Positions 30,042-39,819 of a DNA stretch of 64,000 nucleotides are shown one piece after another. The translations under genes were made by a program, and so were the position numbers. The notes beneath the pieces are model-generated. The model saw nothing but the letters and a program-made list of their open reading frames with translations, did no database searches and was not told where the DNA came from. How positions within the stretch are numbered: the first letter of the stretch is position 1; every line of letters starts with the position of its first letter. The DNA is from Pseudomonas sp. Teo4. GTDB taxonomy: Bacteria > Pseudomonadota > Gammaproteobacteria > Pseudomonadales > Pseudomonadaceae. Location: the NCBI RefSeq assembly GCF_034387475.1, contig NZ_JAXCIL010000001.1, positions 310,001 to 374,000 of the forward strand. The letters are read 5' to 3'.

Positions 30042-31256
30042 TCACAGACCGATGCGGGCGCTGGGCGCATCACCCAGGGCGTGCAGGTGGAAGCTGCGGG
30101 CGTAGGCGTGGGGGTCGCTGCCGTCCCAGCGGGTGCCGTCGATCAGCAGGCTGCTGCGCATGTCGGGTATGGCGCAGGGTACGCCCACGGCATTTGCGGC
30201 TTCTCGATACAAGTCTAGTTGTTGCACCTGGCGGGCTACGGCAAGGTAGTCGGGGTCTTCTCGTAGCAGGCCCCAGCGGCGGAACTGGGTCATGAACCAC
30301 ATGCCGTCGGACAAATAAGGCAGGTTGGCCCGGCCCTCGTCGAACAGGCGCAGCGCGTGGCGGTCCTGCCAGTGGTTGCCCAGGCCGTCCTGGTAGTCGC
30401 CAAGCAGGCGCGGCTCGACGCATTCCAGTGGCGTGTCCAGGTAGGCGCTGCCGCTGAGCAGTTGCGCCGTGCCTCGGCGGTTCTCCGGGCTTTGCTCGAT
30501 AAAGCGACTGGCGGCCAGTATTGCCTTGACCAGTGCGCGGGCGCTGTTGGGGTACTGCTCGGCGAAGGCGCGGGCACAGCCCAGGACTTTTTCCGGATGG
30601 TCCGGCCAGATCGACTGGCTGGTTGCCAAGGTAAAGCCCTGGCCTTTGGCCACGGCGTCGGCCGACCATGGTTCGCCGACACAGAAACCGTCGATTCGAC
30701 CCGCCTGGATATGCGCGGCCATCTGTGCGGGCGGCACCACCACGCTGTTGACGTCTTCGAGTGGGTGAATGCCCTGGCTCGCCAGCCAGTAATACAGCCA
30801 CATGGCATGGGTGCCGGTGGGGAAGGTCTGGGCAAAGGTCAGGCGTGCGCCATGCTGGTGCACCAGGCGCGCCAGTGCTTCAGGGTTGGTCACGCCCTTG
30901 CGTTGCAGGGAGGGCGACAGGTTGATGGCCTGGGCGTTCTGGTTCAAACCCATGAGCACTGCCATGGGGCTGGTCGGTACGCCGCCGATCCCCAGGTGTA
31001 CCGCGTAGATCAGGCCGTACAGGCAATGCGCGGCATCCAGCTCGCCGCTGACCAGTTTGTCGCGAAGACCCGCCCAGGAGCCTTGGCGATGGAGGTTCAG
31101 GGTCAGTCCGTATTGCTGAGCGAAGCCCTGGGTAGCGGCGACCACCACCGAGGCGCAGTCGGTCAGGGCCATGAAACCGATATCGAGGCTGGGCTTTTCC
31201 GGCGCATCACTGCCGTTCACCCACGCCAGAGGCATTGCCGGGGGTACTGTGTTCAC
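30042..31256 (-). CDS. nasS: NasS nitrate sensor (NrtA/NasF-like binding protein)
   Basis: 404 residues, without a signal peptide (MNTVPPAMPLAWVNGSDAPE), so it is cytoplasmic, unlike the homologous periplasmic nitrate-binding proteins. Family motifs: DIGFMALTDCASVVVAATQGF, GELDAAHCLYGLIYAVHLG, HIQAGRIDGFCVGEPWSADA. Known role: without nitrate it holds NasT; on binding nitrate or nitrite it releases NasT, which then acts on leader RNAs such as the one before nasA here. Divergent from pyrD across 126 bp. Confidence 0.95.
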   Translation of the reverse strand: MNTVPPAMPLAWVNGSDAPEKPSLDIGFMALTDCASVVVAATQGFAQQYGLTLNLHRQGSWAGLRDKLVSGELDAAHCLYGLIYAVHLGIGGVPTSPMAVLMGLNQNAQAINLSPSLQRKGVTNPEALARLVHQHGARLTFAQTFPTGTHAMWLYYWLASQGIHPLEDVNSVVVPPAQMAAHIQAGRIDGFCVGEPWSADAVAKGQGFTLATSQSIWPDHPEKVLGCARAFAEQYPNSARALVKAILAASRFIEQSPENRRGTAQLLSGSAYLDTPLECVEPRLLGDYQDGLGNHWQDRHALRLFDEGRANLPYLSDGMWFMTQFRRWGLLREDPDYLAVARQVQQLDLYREAANAVGVPCAIPDMRSSLLIDGTRWDGSDPHAYARSFHLHALGDAPSARIGL

Positions 31257-31382
31257 AAGGTTCCTCGCCCGTACTGAATAGGCTGTACGGGCTTTCGAAG
31301 CAACGCATGTGCCAAGGCCCTGTCATGCCGGGCGCGCGCTGGCTATAATCGCCCCCTCACTCACCGCGAGTCTTGCCCGCCC

Positions 31383-32408
31383 ATGTATACCCTGGCCCGC
31401 CAGCTGCTGTTCAAGCTTTCCCCGGAAACCTCCCACGACCTGTCACTGGACCTGATCGGCGCCGGTGGCCGTCTCGGTCTCAACGGCCTGCTGTGCAAGC
31501 AGCCAGCGGCGTTGCCGGTGACCGTCATGGGCTTGAACTTTGCCAACCCGGTAGGCCTGGCCGCCGGCCTGGACAAGAACGGTGCGGCCATCGACGGCTT
31601 CGCCCAGCTGGGCTTCGGCTTCGTCGAAATCGGCACCGTGACCCCGCGTCCGCAGCCGGGCAACCCGAGGCCGCGTCTGTTCCGTCTGCCGGAAGCGACG
31701 GCAATCATCAACCGCATGGGCTTCAACAACCTGGGCGTCGATCACTTGCTCGAACGTGTTCGTGCTTCGCGCTACCAGGGCGTGCTGGGTATCAACATCG
31801 GCAAGAACTTCGATACCCCGGTGGAGCGTGCGGTCGATGACTACCTGATCTGCCTTGAAAAGGTTTATCGCGAAGCCAGCTACATCACAGTCAATGTCAG
31901 CTCGCCGAACACCCCCGGCCTGCGCAGCCTGCAGTTCGGCGACTCGCTCAAGCAGTTGCTCGACACCCTGGCTGAGCGTCGCGAGCAATTGGCGGTCGAG
32001 CATGGCAGGCGCGTACCGCTGGCCATCAAGATCGCGCCGGACATGAGCGACGAGGAAACCGCCCAGGTGGCGGCTGCCTTGATCGAATCGGGCATGGACG
32101 CGGTGATCGCCACCAACACCACCCTGAGCCGTGAAGGCGTCGAAGGGCTGCCTTATGGCGGGGAGGCTGGCGGCCTGTCGGGCGCTCCGGTGCTGGAAAA
32201 GAGCACGCACACCGTGAAGGTGCTGGCGGGGGAGCTGGCCGGCAAGCTGCCTATCATTGCCGCGGGCGGTATTACCGAAGGCCGTCACGCCGCAGAGAAG
32301 ATCGCTGCTGGCGCCAGCCTGGTGCAGATCTACTCAGGCTTCATCTACAAAGGCCCAGCGCTGATTCGTGAAGCCGTGGATGCCATCGCCGCCATGCCGC
32401 GTGCATAA
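31383..32408 (+). CDS. pyrD: Dihydroorotate dehydrogenase (quinone), class 2
   Basis: 341 residues. It oxidises dihydroorotate to orotate in pyrimidine synthesis, using FMN and the quinone pool. The N-terminal membrane-associating helix ([20 protein letters not shown]) marks class 2. FMN-barrel motifs: [36 protein letters not shown], the catalytic Ser region [29 protein letters not shown], and IIAAGGI...YSGFIYKGP. Complete and of normal length. Confidence 0.97.
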   Translation: MYTLARQLLFKLSPETSHDLSLDLIGAGGRLGLNGLLCKQPAALPVTVMGLNFANPVGLAAGLDKNGAAIDGFAQLGFGFVEIGTVTPRPQPGNPRPRLFRLPEATAIINRMGFNNLGVDHLLERVRASRYQGVLGINIGKNFDTPVERAVDDYLICLEKVYREASYITVNVSSPNTPGLRSLQFGDSLKQLLDTLAERREQLAVEHGRRVPLAIKIAPDMSDEETAQVAAALIESGMDAVIATNTTLSREGVEGLPYGGEAGGLSGAPVLEKSTHTVKVLAGELAGKLPIIAAGGITEGRHAAEKIAAGASLVQIYSGFIYKGPALIREAVDAIAAMPRA

Positions 32409-32417
32409 AACGAAGGC

Positions 32418-32448
32418 ATAAAAAAGGGCCCCTTGAAAGGGGCCCCTG
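32418..32448. terminator. Terminator between pyrD and rmf, T run on minus strand
   Basis: GGGCCCCTT, loop GAA, AGGGGCCC. The T run (TTTTTT) follows the stem only on the minus strand, so it mainly terminates rmf but also lies right after pyrD. Confidence 0.8.
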
Positions 32449-32506
32449 GGCCTTAGCCCGCCGCCCGGATAGGGCGCGCATGGTAAATCGAATTCAGTGT
32501 CCTCTT

Positions 32507-32722
32507 TCAGCCAACGGCGTGATTTTCGTTGAGTCTATGGATGCCAGCGGTGCCAGTCATTCCGTCCCAGTTATCACCGCGACCTTCACGCCAGCCGTTG
32601 ATCCAGGCTTGGCGAACTGAAGGAAGATTAAAGGGGCAAAGCTCGCGGGATTTGCCGGTGACCCCATATTGGTAACCACGTGAATATGCTCTTTCCAACG
32701 GATCACGCTTACATCTCTTCAT
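32507..32722 (-). CDS. rmf: Ribosome modulation factor
   Basis: 71 residues (MKRCKRDPLERAYSRGYQYG) with the Rmf core VTGKSRELCPF and VRQAWINGWREGRGDNWDG. The protein dimerises 70S ribosomes into inactive 100S particles in stationary phase or stress. Its C-terminus is somewhat longer than the E. coli protein. An AT-rich promoter region and a structured leader lie upstream. Confidence 0.95.
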   Translation of the reverse strand: MKRCKRDPLERAYSRGYQYGVTGKSRELCPFNLPSVRQAWINGWREGRGDNWDGMTGTAGIHRLNENHAVG

Positions 32723-32880
32723 AAGGTGTAGACCTCACTTGTTGACTGTAATGTCCCGTCGGCCTCTCCGAGGCCGGGCAGAGTCTTTCTGCCGGTGTGC
32801 GCTCGCTGCCGGCGTCGCGAGCTGAAGGTGCCGCTTCGTTGCGATGCGGCCTGAGACCAGTTCTAACGAATGCGAGTCAC
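32723..32880 (-). ncRNA. Candidate rmf leader RNA (structured 5' UTR)
   Basis: The minus-strand leader contains two strong adjacent hairpins, GGCCTC-gga-GAGGCC (32761-32775) and GGCAGAAAGACTCTGCC (32777-32793), and a further GC-rich fold around 32800-32850. A conserved 'rmf motif' RNA is known in front of Pseudomonas rmf genes. I assign this by position and structure only, without a covariance-model score. Confidence 0.5.
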
Positions 32881-32978
32881 CGTGTGAATGATCGATTTGT
32901 CATAAGGACGTAACCTTTCTGAGGGTGAGGGGATAAGTAAATAAATGCGACTCAACCTTGTTTGGGGTTAAGGCCGCT

Positions 32979-33000
32979 ATGATCGGCGTTTGCCGATCAT
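32979..33000. promoter_or_regulatory. Perfect hairpin/palindrome in rmf-rlmL intergenic region
   Basis: ATGATCGGC-gttt-GCCGATCAT, a 9-bp perfect stem. The 560-bp gap 32723-33282 holds the rmf leader and promoter, this palindrome, and the rlmL upstream region. No convincing gene was found in it; an 82-codon minus frame at 33006-33254 lacks protein-like character. Confidence 0.5.
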
Positions 33001-33282
33001 TGACGTCATTTCGCCAGCGCTGCTGTGTGATGACAGAAATATCTAGTAATGCGACGAAGGGTCACATTTGCCCCCAAGGCGCTGGCATTTTTTGTACTGC
33101 TTGATGATCTAAGCTGTCCTCGTTGCTGACGAGGGGCCGATCGGTCAGGCGGCCCGGCCTGTTTCCGGCTCATGTAGAGCAGGGAAGGCCACCCGGACAT
33201 CTGCTGGAAAGGTGTTCGGGCAAACATCGGCGGGGCGATGCGTCGCAACGTCACTTATCTAGCCCAAGGCTCTGGAATACAC

Positions 33283-35475
33283 ATGTCGGACCGTTTCGAA
33301 CTTTATCTCACCTGCCCCAAAGGCCTGGAAGGCCTGCTCGCCGAAGAGGCCAAAGGCCTGGGCCTTGAGGAGGTGCGCGAGCACACCTCGGCCATTCGCG
33401 GCGCCGCCGACATGGAAACCGCCTACCGCCTGTGCATCTGGTCGCGCCTGGCCAACCGGGTGCTGCTGGTGCTCAAGCGCTTCGGCATGAAGAATGCCGA
33501 TGACCTCTACGACGGCGTGCACGCGGTGGATTGGGCTGATCACCTCGCTGCCGACGGCACCTTGGCGGTTGAGTTCAGTGGCCATGGTTCGGGTATCGAC
33601 AACACCCACTTCGGTGCGCTCAAGGTCAAGGACGCCATCGTCGACAAGTTGCGAAACCGTGAAGGTCTGCGCCCTTCGGTGGAAAAGGTCGACCCTGATG
33701 TGCGCGTGCACCTGCGTCTGGACCGTGGTGAAGCGATCCTGTCGCTCGATCTGTCCGGCCACAGCCTGCACCAGCGCGGCTACCGCCTGCAGCAAGGCGC
33801 TGCGCCGCTGAAGGAAAACCTGGCAGCGGCGGTGCTGATTCGTGCCGGCTGGCCGCGCATTGCCGCTGAGGGCGGCGCCCTGACCGACCCGATGTGCGGT
33901 GTGGGTACCTTCCTGGTGGAAGCGGCGATGATCGCTGCCGACATCGCCCCCAACCTCAAGCGCGAACGCTGGGGCTTCAGCAACTGGCTCGGCCATGTCC
34001 CGGCGTTGTGGCGCAAGGTGCAGGAGCAGGCACAGGCCCGTGCCGAGGCCGGGTTGGCCAAGCCGCCTCTGTGGATTCGCGGCTACGAGGCCGATCCTCG
34101 GCTGATTCAGCCGGGTCGTAACAACGTCGAGCGTGCCGGCCTGGGCGACTGGGTGAAGATCTATCAGGGTGAAGTCACCAGCTTCGAGCCGCGCCCCGAC
34201 CAGAATCAGAAGGGCCTGGTCATCAGCAACCCACCGTATGGCGAGCGTCTGGGCGACGAAGCCAGCCTGCTGTACCTCTACCAGAACCTCGGTGAGCGTC
34301 TGCGCCAGGCCTGCATGGGCTGGGAAGCGGCGGTGTTCACCGGTGCGCCCGAACTGGGCAAGCGCATGGGCATCCGCAGCCACAAGCAGTATGCGTTCTG
34401 GAACGGCGCGTTGCCGTGCAAGCTGCTGCTGTTCAAGGTGCAGCCTGATCAGTTCGTCACCGGCGAGCGCCGCGAAGCGCAGGCTGACGACGCCGATGCC
34501 GGCCGCCAGGCTCCGATGGCCAGCGAGCCTGCACGCCTCTCGGAAGGTGCGCAGATGTTCGCCAATCGTCTGCAAAAAAACCTGAAACAGCTGGGCAAGT
34601 GGGCGCGTCGTGAGCAGGTGAGCTGCTATCGCCTGTACGATGCCGACATGCCTGAGTACGCCCTGGCGGTAGACCTGTATCAGGACTGGGTGCACGTTCA
34701 GGAGTATGCGGCACCTCGCTCGGTCGACCCGGAAAAAGCCCAGTCGCGGCTGCTCGATGCCTTGGCGGCGATCCCGCAGGCTCTGGGTATCGACCCTCAG
34801 CGCGTTGTGCTCAAGCGCCGTGAACGGCAAAGCGGCACGCGCCAGTACGAGCGCCAGGCCACCGAGGGTCGCTTCCAGGAAGTCAGCGAAGGTGGCGTCA
34901 AGCTGCTGGTCAATCTCACCGACTACCTGGACACCGGCCTGTTCCTCGACCACCGCCCGATGCGCATGCGCATCCAGCGCGAGGCGGCTGGCAAGCGCTT
35001 CCTCAACCTGTTCTGCTATACCGCTACAGCGACCGTGCATGCGGCCAAGGGCGGTGCGCGTAGCACCACCAGCGTCGACCTGTCGAAAACCTACCTCGAC
35101 TGGGCGCGTCGCAACCTGTCGCTCAATGGTTTCTCCGAGCGCAACCGTCTGGAGCAGGGCGATGTGATGGCGTGGCTGGAGGGCAACCGCGACAGCTACG
35201 ACTTGGTCTTCATCGACCCGCCGACCTTCTCCAACTCCAAGCGGATGGAAGGGGTGTTCGACGTGCAGCGTGACCACGTGCAGTTGCTCGACCTGGCCAT
35301 GGCGCGTCTTGCGCCTGGTGGCGTGCTGTATTTCTCCAACAACTTCCGCAAGTTCCAGCTGGATGAACACCTGGCCACGCGCTATGTGGTGGAGGAGATC
35401 ACTGCCCAGACTCTGGACCCGGATTTCGCCCGTAACAGCCGCATTCACCGCGCCTGGCGCCTGCAATTGCGCTGA
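33283..35475 (+). CDS. rlmL: 23S rRNA methyltransferase RlmKL (G2445 and G2069)
   Basis: 730 residues from the ATG at 33283 (MSDRFELYLTCPKGLEGLLA), chosen over an upstream in-frame ATG at 33238 because the family starts here. The N-terminal THUMP domain is followed by the RlmL methyltransferase (DPMCGVGTFLVEAAMIAADI; catalytic SNPPYGERLG) that makes m2G2445. The C-terminal RlmK half (FLNLFCYTATATVHAAKGG; FIDPPTFSNSKRM) makes m7G2069. The fusion is normal for gammaproteobacteria. No frameshift over 2.2 kb. Confidence 0.96.
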   Translation: MSDRFELYLTCPKGLEGLLAEEAKGLGLEEVREHTSAIRGAADMETAYRLCIWSRLANRVLLVLKRFGMKNADDLYDGVHAVDWADHLAADGTLAVEFSGHGSGIDNTHFGALKVKDAIVDKLRNREGLRPSVEKVDPDVRVHLRLDRGEAILSLDLSGHSLHQRGYRLQQGAAPLKENLAAAVLIRAGWPRIAAEGGALTDPMCGVGTFLVEAAMIAADIAPNLKRERWGFSNWLGHVPALWRKVQEQAQARAEAGLAKPPLWIRGYEADPRLIQPGRNNVERAGLGDWVKIYQGEVTSFEPRPDQNQKGLVISNPPYGERLGDEASLLYLYQNLGERLRQACMGWEAAVFTGAPELGKRMGIRSHKQYAFWNGALPCKLLLFKVQPDQFVTGERREAQADDADAGRQAPMASEPARLSEGAQMFANRLQKNLKQLGKWARREQVSCYRLYDADMPEYALAVDLYQDWVHVQEYAAPRSVDPEKAQSRLLDALAAIPQALGIDPQRVVLKRRERQSGTRQYERQATEGRFQEVSEGGVKLLVNLTDYLDTGLFLDHRPMRMRIQREAAGKRFLNLFCYTATATVHAAKGGARSTTSVDLSKTYLDWARRNLSLNGFSERNRLEQGDVMAWLEGNRDSYDLVFIDPPTFSNSKRMEGVFDVQRDHVQLLDLAMARLAPGGVLYFSNNFRKFQLDEHLATRYVVEEITAQTLDPDFARNSRIHRAWRLQLR

Positions 35476-35569
35476 TGCGACAAGGGACGTTGCGCGGCTG
35501 ATGGCCAATAGCTATAAATGAACGCAGGGCTGGAAAATTCGCAGGACGCTGACGTGACGAGATTGCTTT

Positions 35570-37963
35570 ATGTCCAAGTGTGGCGTGCGTGCGAGGTTCC
35601 TCGCCCTGTGCAGGGAAGTAGTGCCTGCCTGGGCCTTGGCATTGGTGGCGTTGGTGGCGGGTGGTCTATTGTCGGCCGCCTTGGCTTTGGCCGCGCAGAC
35701 GTTTTACAAACAGCAACTGCGCCAGCGTTTCGAGTTGCTGGCCAGTGAGCGTTACAGCCGTATTGCCGAACGTTTCGAAGACCAGCAGCAGCGCCTGGAC
35801 GGCCTGCGGCGTTTCTTCAGCTTTTCCAACGAAGTCACCCCCGTTGAATTCGATGGCTATGCGCGGCCGTTGCTGCTGCGGACCCAAGCTTACTCCTGGG
35901 CCCCTCGAGTGGAAGCGGCGCAGCGCGGTGAGTTCGAACGCCGTGCCCGGGCCTGGCTAGGCCAGGATTACCAGATTCGCGAACTGGATGCCCAAGGCAA
36001 TTGGCATCCAGCGCCTTCGCGCGACCATTACTTTCCGGTGCTCTATACCCAGGCTGCCAGTCTGCAGGGCCAACCATACGGGCTGGACCTGCGTAGCCAG
36101 CCTGACCGCGAAGCGACGCTTGCGCGTGCAGTGGTGCCGGGCAGCATGGCGGTATCGCCGCCGCTGAACATGATCAATGTCGCGGCGGACTACACCCGGG
36201 GGGTGTTGATGGTGGCGCCGGTGTTCTCCGATGCTGCGGCCAACGGCCCGCCGGTGGGCTACGTCATGGCGCTGCTGAGCATGCGGCAGTTGATCACCGA
36301 AGGCCTGCCGGCTGTGGCCAACGACAATCTGGTGGTGCGTATCGTCGACCCCACCGGGGCCGGTGGTCAGGAAGTGCTGTTCGACTCGCAGAACCCGGTG
36401 GCACCACTGCAGTTGGCCAGCAGCCAGTTGTTGCATCTGGCCGACCACCACTACCAGATCGATATCCGGCCCAGCCAGGCCTTCCTCAACGCCAACCGCT
36501 CTTCGGCGGCGCTTGGGGTCGGCCTGTTGGGTGGGTTGCTGAGTGTATTGCTCAGTGCCTTGCTCTACAGCTTGTTCAGCCAGCGGCAGCGGGCACTTGC
36601 CCTGGTCGAGCAGCGCACCGCTGAATTGCGGGTGAGCGAGCAGACGCTGCGTGGCACCCACAACCAACTGCGCAGCGTATTGGATGCGGCGACCCAGGTG
36701 GCGATCATCGCCACCAGTCTCAAGGGTGTCATCACTACGTTCAACGCTGGCGCCGAACGGATGCTGGGGTATTCGGCCAGCGAGGCGGTCGGACATCTGA
36801 GGCTGGAGGATCTGGTCCTGCCCCAGGAACTGCAGCAACGCGCCCATGCGCTGAGTGTGCGTTATGGGCGGGATATCGACGGCGGCCAGGCCATGTTCGC
36901 CGAAACGGTACAGGAGGCAGGCGGGGAGCCAGGGGAGTGGACCCTGCGCCGCAAGGATGGCAGCCAGTTGCTGGCCAACATGCTGGTCACCGCAGTGCTT
37001 GACGAGCAGGGGCTGTGGGTCGGCTATCTGGCGATCTGCATCGATGTCACCGAGCGGCGTCGTGTGCATGAGGCGTTGGCACTGCGCGACAGGCTGCTGG
37101 AAAAGCTCAGTGCCGAAGTGCCGGGCGGGATCTACCAGTACCGGCTGGATGCCGATGGCCGCTCATGCTTCCCGTATTCCAGCCAGGGACTCTACGACAT
37201 CTATGAAGTGGATCTTCAGTTGCTGCGTGAAGATGCATCGAAAGTGTTCGAACGTATTCACCCCGATGACCTGGAGCGAGTGCGTCGGTCGGTGCTCTAT
37301 TCGGCCGAGCACCTCACGCCCTGGCGCGAGGAGTATCGTGTCTGCCTGCCGCGTGCGGGGCTGCGCTGGGTGCGGGGCGAGGCGACGCCTGAAGTGGGTG
37401 ATCAGGGCTGCACGCTTTGGCACGGATACCTCACCGACATTTCCGACCTCAAACGTGTGGAAGAGGAGCTAAGAACCCTGTCGGTGACTGATGCCCTCAC
37501 CGGTATTCACAACCGCCGCTACTTCCAGGAAAGGCTCAAGGTGGAGCTTGAGCGTGCCCAGCGTGATGATCAGGACATGGCAGTGATCATGCTCGACATT
37601 GACCATTTCAAACGGATCAACGACCAGTTCGGCCACGCAGTGGGTGACCATGTGTTGCGCAGTCTGTGCCAGCGCATCGGCAACCGCTTGCGGCGCACTG
37701 ACGTATTTTGCCGTTTGGGTGGCGAGGAGTTCATGGTGCTGTGCCCGGGAAGCAATGCCGACCAGGCTTACCGGTTGGCGCTTGAGCTGTGGCAGGGGGT
37801 GCGCAATGTGCCGGTCGAAGGCGTCGGCAGGGTGACGGCGAGTTTCGGAGTGGCCGGCTGGCGTCCGGGCGAGGCGGCAGATGCGTTGTTGCTGCGGGCG
37901 GATGCCGGTGTTTATGCGGCCAAGCAGGCGGGGCGGGATCGGGTCGAGACCGAGCTGGTTTGA
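35570..37963 (+). CDS. CHASE-PAS-PAS-GGDEF diguanylate cyclase
   Basis: 797 residues. A first membrane helix (about 20-43, WALALVALVAGGLLSAALAL) and a second (about 309-328, VGLLGGLLSVLLSALLYSLF) flank a periplasmic CHASE sensor domain (YSWAPRVEAAQRGEFERRAR; PVLYTQAA). PAS domains follow (LDAATQVAIIATSLKGVITTFNAGAERMLGY; then a PAC-like segment), then a GGDEF domain. The active site is RLGGEEF (near residue 717), with an intact inhibitory I-site RRTD five residues before it. It should make c-di-GMP with product inhibition. No EAL domain. The signal sensed is unknown; CHASE domains bind small molecules outside the cytoplasm. Confidence 0.92.
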   Translation: MSKCGVRARFLALCREVVPAWALALVALVAGGLLSAALALAAQTFYKQQLRQRFELLASERYSRIAERFEDQQQRLDGLRRFFSFSNEVTPVEFDGYARPLLLRTQAYSWAPRVEAAQRGEFERRARAWLGQDYQIRELDAQGNWHPAPSRDHYFPVLYTQAASLQGQPYGLDLRSQPDREATLARAVVPGSMAVSPPLNMINVAADYTRGVLMVAPVFSDAAANGPPVGYVMALLSMRQLITEGLPAVANDNLVVRIVDPTGAGGQEVLFDSQNPVAPLQLASSQLLHLADHHYQIDIRPSQAFLNANRSSAALGVGLLGGLLSVLLSALLYSLFSQRQRALALVEQRTAELRVSEQTLRGTHNQLRSVLDAATQVAIIATSLKGVITTFNAGAERMLGYSASEAVGHLRLEDLVLPQELQQRAHALSVRYGRDIDGGQAMFAETVQEAGGEPGEWTLRRKDGSQLLANMLVTAVLDEQGLWVGYLAICIDVTERRRVHEALALRDRLLEKLSAEVPGGIYQYRLDADGRSCFPYSSQGLYDIYEVDLQLLREDASKVFERIHPDDLERVRRSVLYSAEHLTPWREEYRVCLPRAGLRWVRGEATPEVGDQGCTLWHGYLTDISDLKRVEEELRTLSVTDALTGIHNRRYFQERLKVELERAQRDDQDMAVIMLDIDHFKRINDQFGHAVGDHVLRSLCQRIGNRLRRTDVFCRLGGEEFMVLCPGSNADQAYRLALELWQGVRNVPVEGVGRVTASFGVAGWRPGEAADALLLRADAGVYAAKQAGRDRVETELV

Positions 37964-37999
37964 GCTGCTGGTGCGCGGTGCCATGTACCGTGTTGTCTG

Positions 38000-38083
38000 C
38001 ATCGCCGGCAAGCCGGCTCCCACAGAGATTGCGCAATTCTTGAGGTCTGCGCTGTGCGTGTGGGAGCCGGCTTGCCGTGGCGA
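38000..38083. repeat. Inverted pair of REP elements
   Basis: CATCGCCGGCAAGCCGGCTC at 38000 and its inverted relative GTGGGAGCCGGCTTGCCGTG at 38060, in the space between the convergent diguanylate cyclase and dacB genes. Confidence 0.85.
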
Positions 38084-38168
38084 CGAACCGCGGCGATGAG
38101 GCCGGTGAAGGCGACACAAGACAGGTGCTCCTGCAAGGCCCGCACGGCGCATGCAGGAGCGGCGCTGG

Positions 38169-39632
38169 TCAGGGCGCGGTAGACGCCGTGCTGTTAGCAA
38201 GCTTGGGCTGGCGATACAGGTCAAGCAATACCTGATCCAGCACCTGCGAAGCGCCCCATGGTTTCGGATCGTTGAGGATCGCCGCCACCGCCCAGGTGTT
38301 TCCGTTGCTGTCGCGGCTGAAGCCGGCGATAGCGCGTACGGTGTTCAGCGTACCGGTCTTGATATGGGCCTCGCCGGTCATGGCGGTGCGCTTCAGGCGC
38401 TTGCGCATGGTGCCGTCCATGCCCACCAGCGGCATGGAGCTGATGAACTCGGCGGAGTAGGGGCTTTTCCAGGCCGCCTGGAGCAAGGCCGCCATCTCAC
38501 GGGTGCTCACCCGTTCCGCGCGGGACAGGCCCGAGCCGTTCTCCATGACCAGGTGCGGCGCAGTGATGCCTTTTTTCGCCAGCCACTGACGCACCACGCG
38601 TTGGGCCGCGCGGGCATCGTCGCCATCGGCATCGGTGCGGAACTGCGCACCAATGCTCAGGAACAGCTGCTGGGCCATGGTGTTGTTGCTGTACTTGTTG
38701 ATGTCGCGGATGACTTCCACCAGATCGGGGGAGAAGGCCCGGGCCAGCAGGCGCGCACTCTTGGGTACGTTCTCGATGCGGTCGCGACCCTGGATGCTGC
38801 CGCCCAGTTCATTCCAGATCGCCCGCACGGCTCCGGCCGCGTAGGTCGGGTGATCCAGCAGGGAAAGGTAGGTTTGCGAGTTGCAGCCGTCGCCGAGCTG
38901 GCCGCTGACCACCACGCTCATGCCGTCAGGCTGGGGCACCGGGTTGTAGCGCACATCGCCGCTGCACTGTTTGGATGCCACCGCTTTGACCTGGTTGTCG
39001 ATACGGATGCTGGCGATCGGCGGCTCGACGGCGATTGTCACCTTGCCGCCATCGTTGCGGGCGACGAAGCGCAGGGCTTTGAGGTTGACCAGCAGCGAAT
39101 CGGGTTTGACCAGGAAAGGCTTGTTGACGTCGCCGCCGTCATCGTTGAACTGGGGCAGGTTGGGCTGCACGAAATGGCTACGGTCCAGCACCAGGTCGCC
39201 GGTGATGGTACGTACGCCGTTGGCACGCAGGTCACGCATCAGCAGCCACAGCTTTTCCATGTTCAGCTTCGGGTCGCCGCCGCCTTTGAGGTACAGGTTG
39301 CCGTTGAGCACGCCATTGCTCAGGGTGCCATCGGTGAAGAATTCGGTTTTCCACTGGAAGGTCGGCCCAAGCAGCTCAAGGGCGGCGTAGGTGGTGACCA
39401 GTTTCATGGTCGAGGCCGGATTCACCGAAACATCGGCATTGAATACGGTGGGGTTGCCAGGCCCGTCCAGTGGCAGCATGACCAGCGACAGCGCCGAGTC
39501 TTGCAGTTTGTTGGCTTTGAGGGCCTGCTGGACCTTGGGGGGCAGTGTGGTGTTGACGGCTGCGGCCTGGCTGGGCAGAGCCAGTGGCAGAAGCAGGCCG
39601 GCGAGGACAAGGGGACGGAGCGATTTGATCAT
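38169..39632 (-). CDS. dacB: D-alanyl-D-alanine carboxypeptidase/endopeptidase (PBP4)
   Basis: 487 residues with a signal peptide (MIKSLRPLVLAGLLLPLALP, cleavage near SQA-AA). Class C low-molecular-weight PBP motifs: SxxK in ASTMKLVTTYAAL (Ser near 74), SxN in YSNNTMAQQLFL, and KTG in HIKTGTLNTVRAIAGF (near 423). It trims or opens peptidoglycan peptides in the periplasm. Loss of dacB homologues can alter ampC induction in some pseudomonads. Complete and normal. Confidence 0.95.
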   Translation of the reverse strand: MIKSLRPLVLAGLLLPLALPSQAAAVNTTLPPKVQQALKANKLQDSALSLVMLPLDGPGNPTVFNADVSVNPASTMKLVTTYAALELLGPTFQWKTEFFTDGTLSNGVLNGNLYLKGGGDPKLNMEKLWLLMRDLRANGVRTITGDLVLDRSHFVQPNLPQFNDDGGDVNKPFLVKPDSLLVNLKALRFVARNDGGKVTIAVEPPIASIRIDNQVKAVASKQCSGDVRYNPVPQPDGMSVVVSGQLGDGCNSQTYLSLLDHPTYAAGAVRAIWNELGGSIQGRDRIENVPKSARLLARAFSPDLVEVIRDINKYSNNTMAQQLFLSIGAQFRTDADGDDARAAQRVVRQWLAKKGITAPHLVMENGSGLSRAERVSTREMAALLQAAWKSPYSAEFISSMPLVGMDGTMRKRLKRTAMTGEAHIKTGTLNTVRAIAGFSRDSNGNTWAVAAILNDPKPWGASQVLDQVLLDLYRQPKLANSTASTAP

Positions 39633-39819
39633 GTGCGATAAGTACCCTGCGGACGAGGGGAATAATAGCGGGGCTGTACAAGGTGATGGCCCCAGACGAC
39701 ATACAAGTGCGCATTATGCCCCAAGCGCGACCTACATGGGCTACGGTTCAACGGAAAAGCGCCGCTGGCGCGTGGAAACTGTTAAAGTGCCGCGCGTTAT
39801 TACTCAAGAGGATTGTTTC

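Noticed and set aside
33006..33254. 82-codon minus-strand ORF upstream of rlmL
   Set aside because: Arg/Ser/Gln-rich with no domain, no clear ribosome-binding site, and it overlaps the rlmL upstream region.
33259..35508. 749-codon open frame antisense to rlmL
   Set aside because: Shadow of a well-conserved gene; no recognisable domain.
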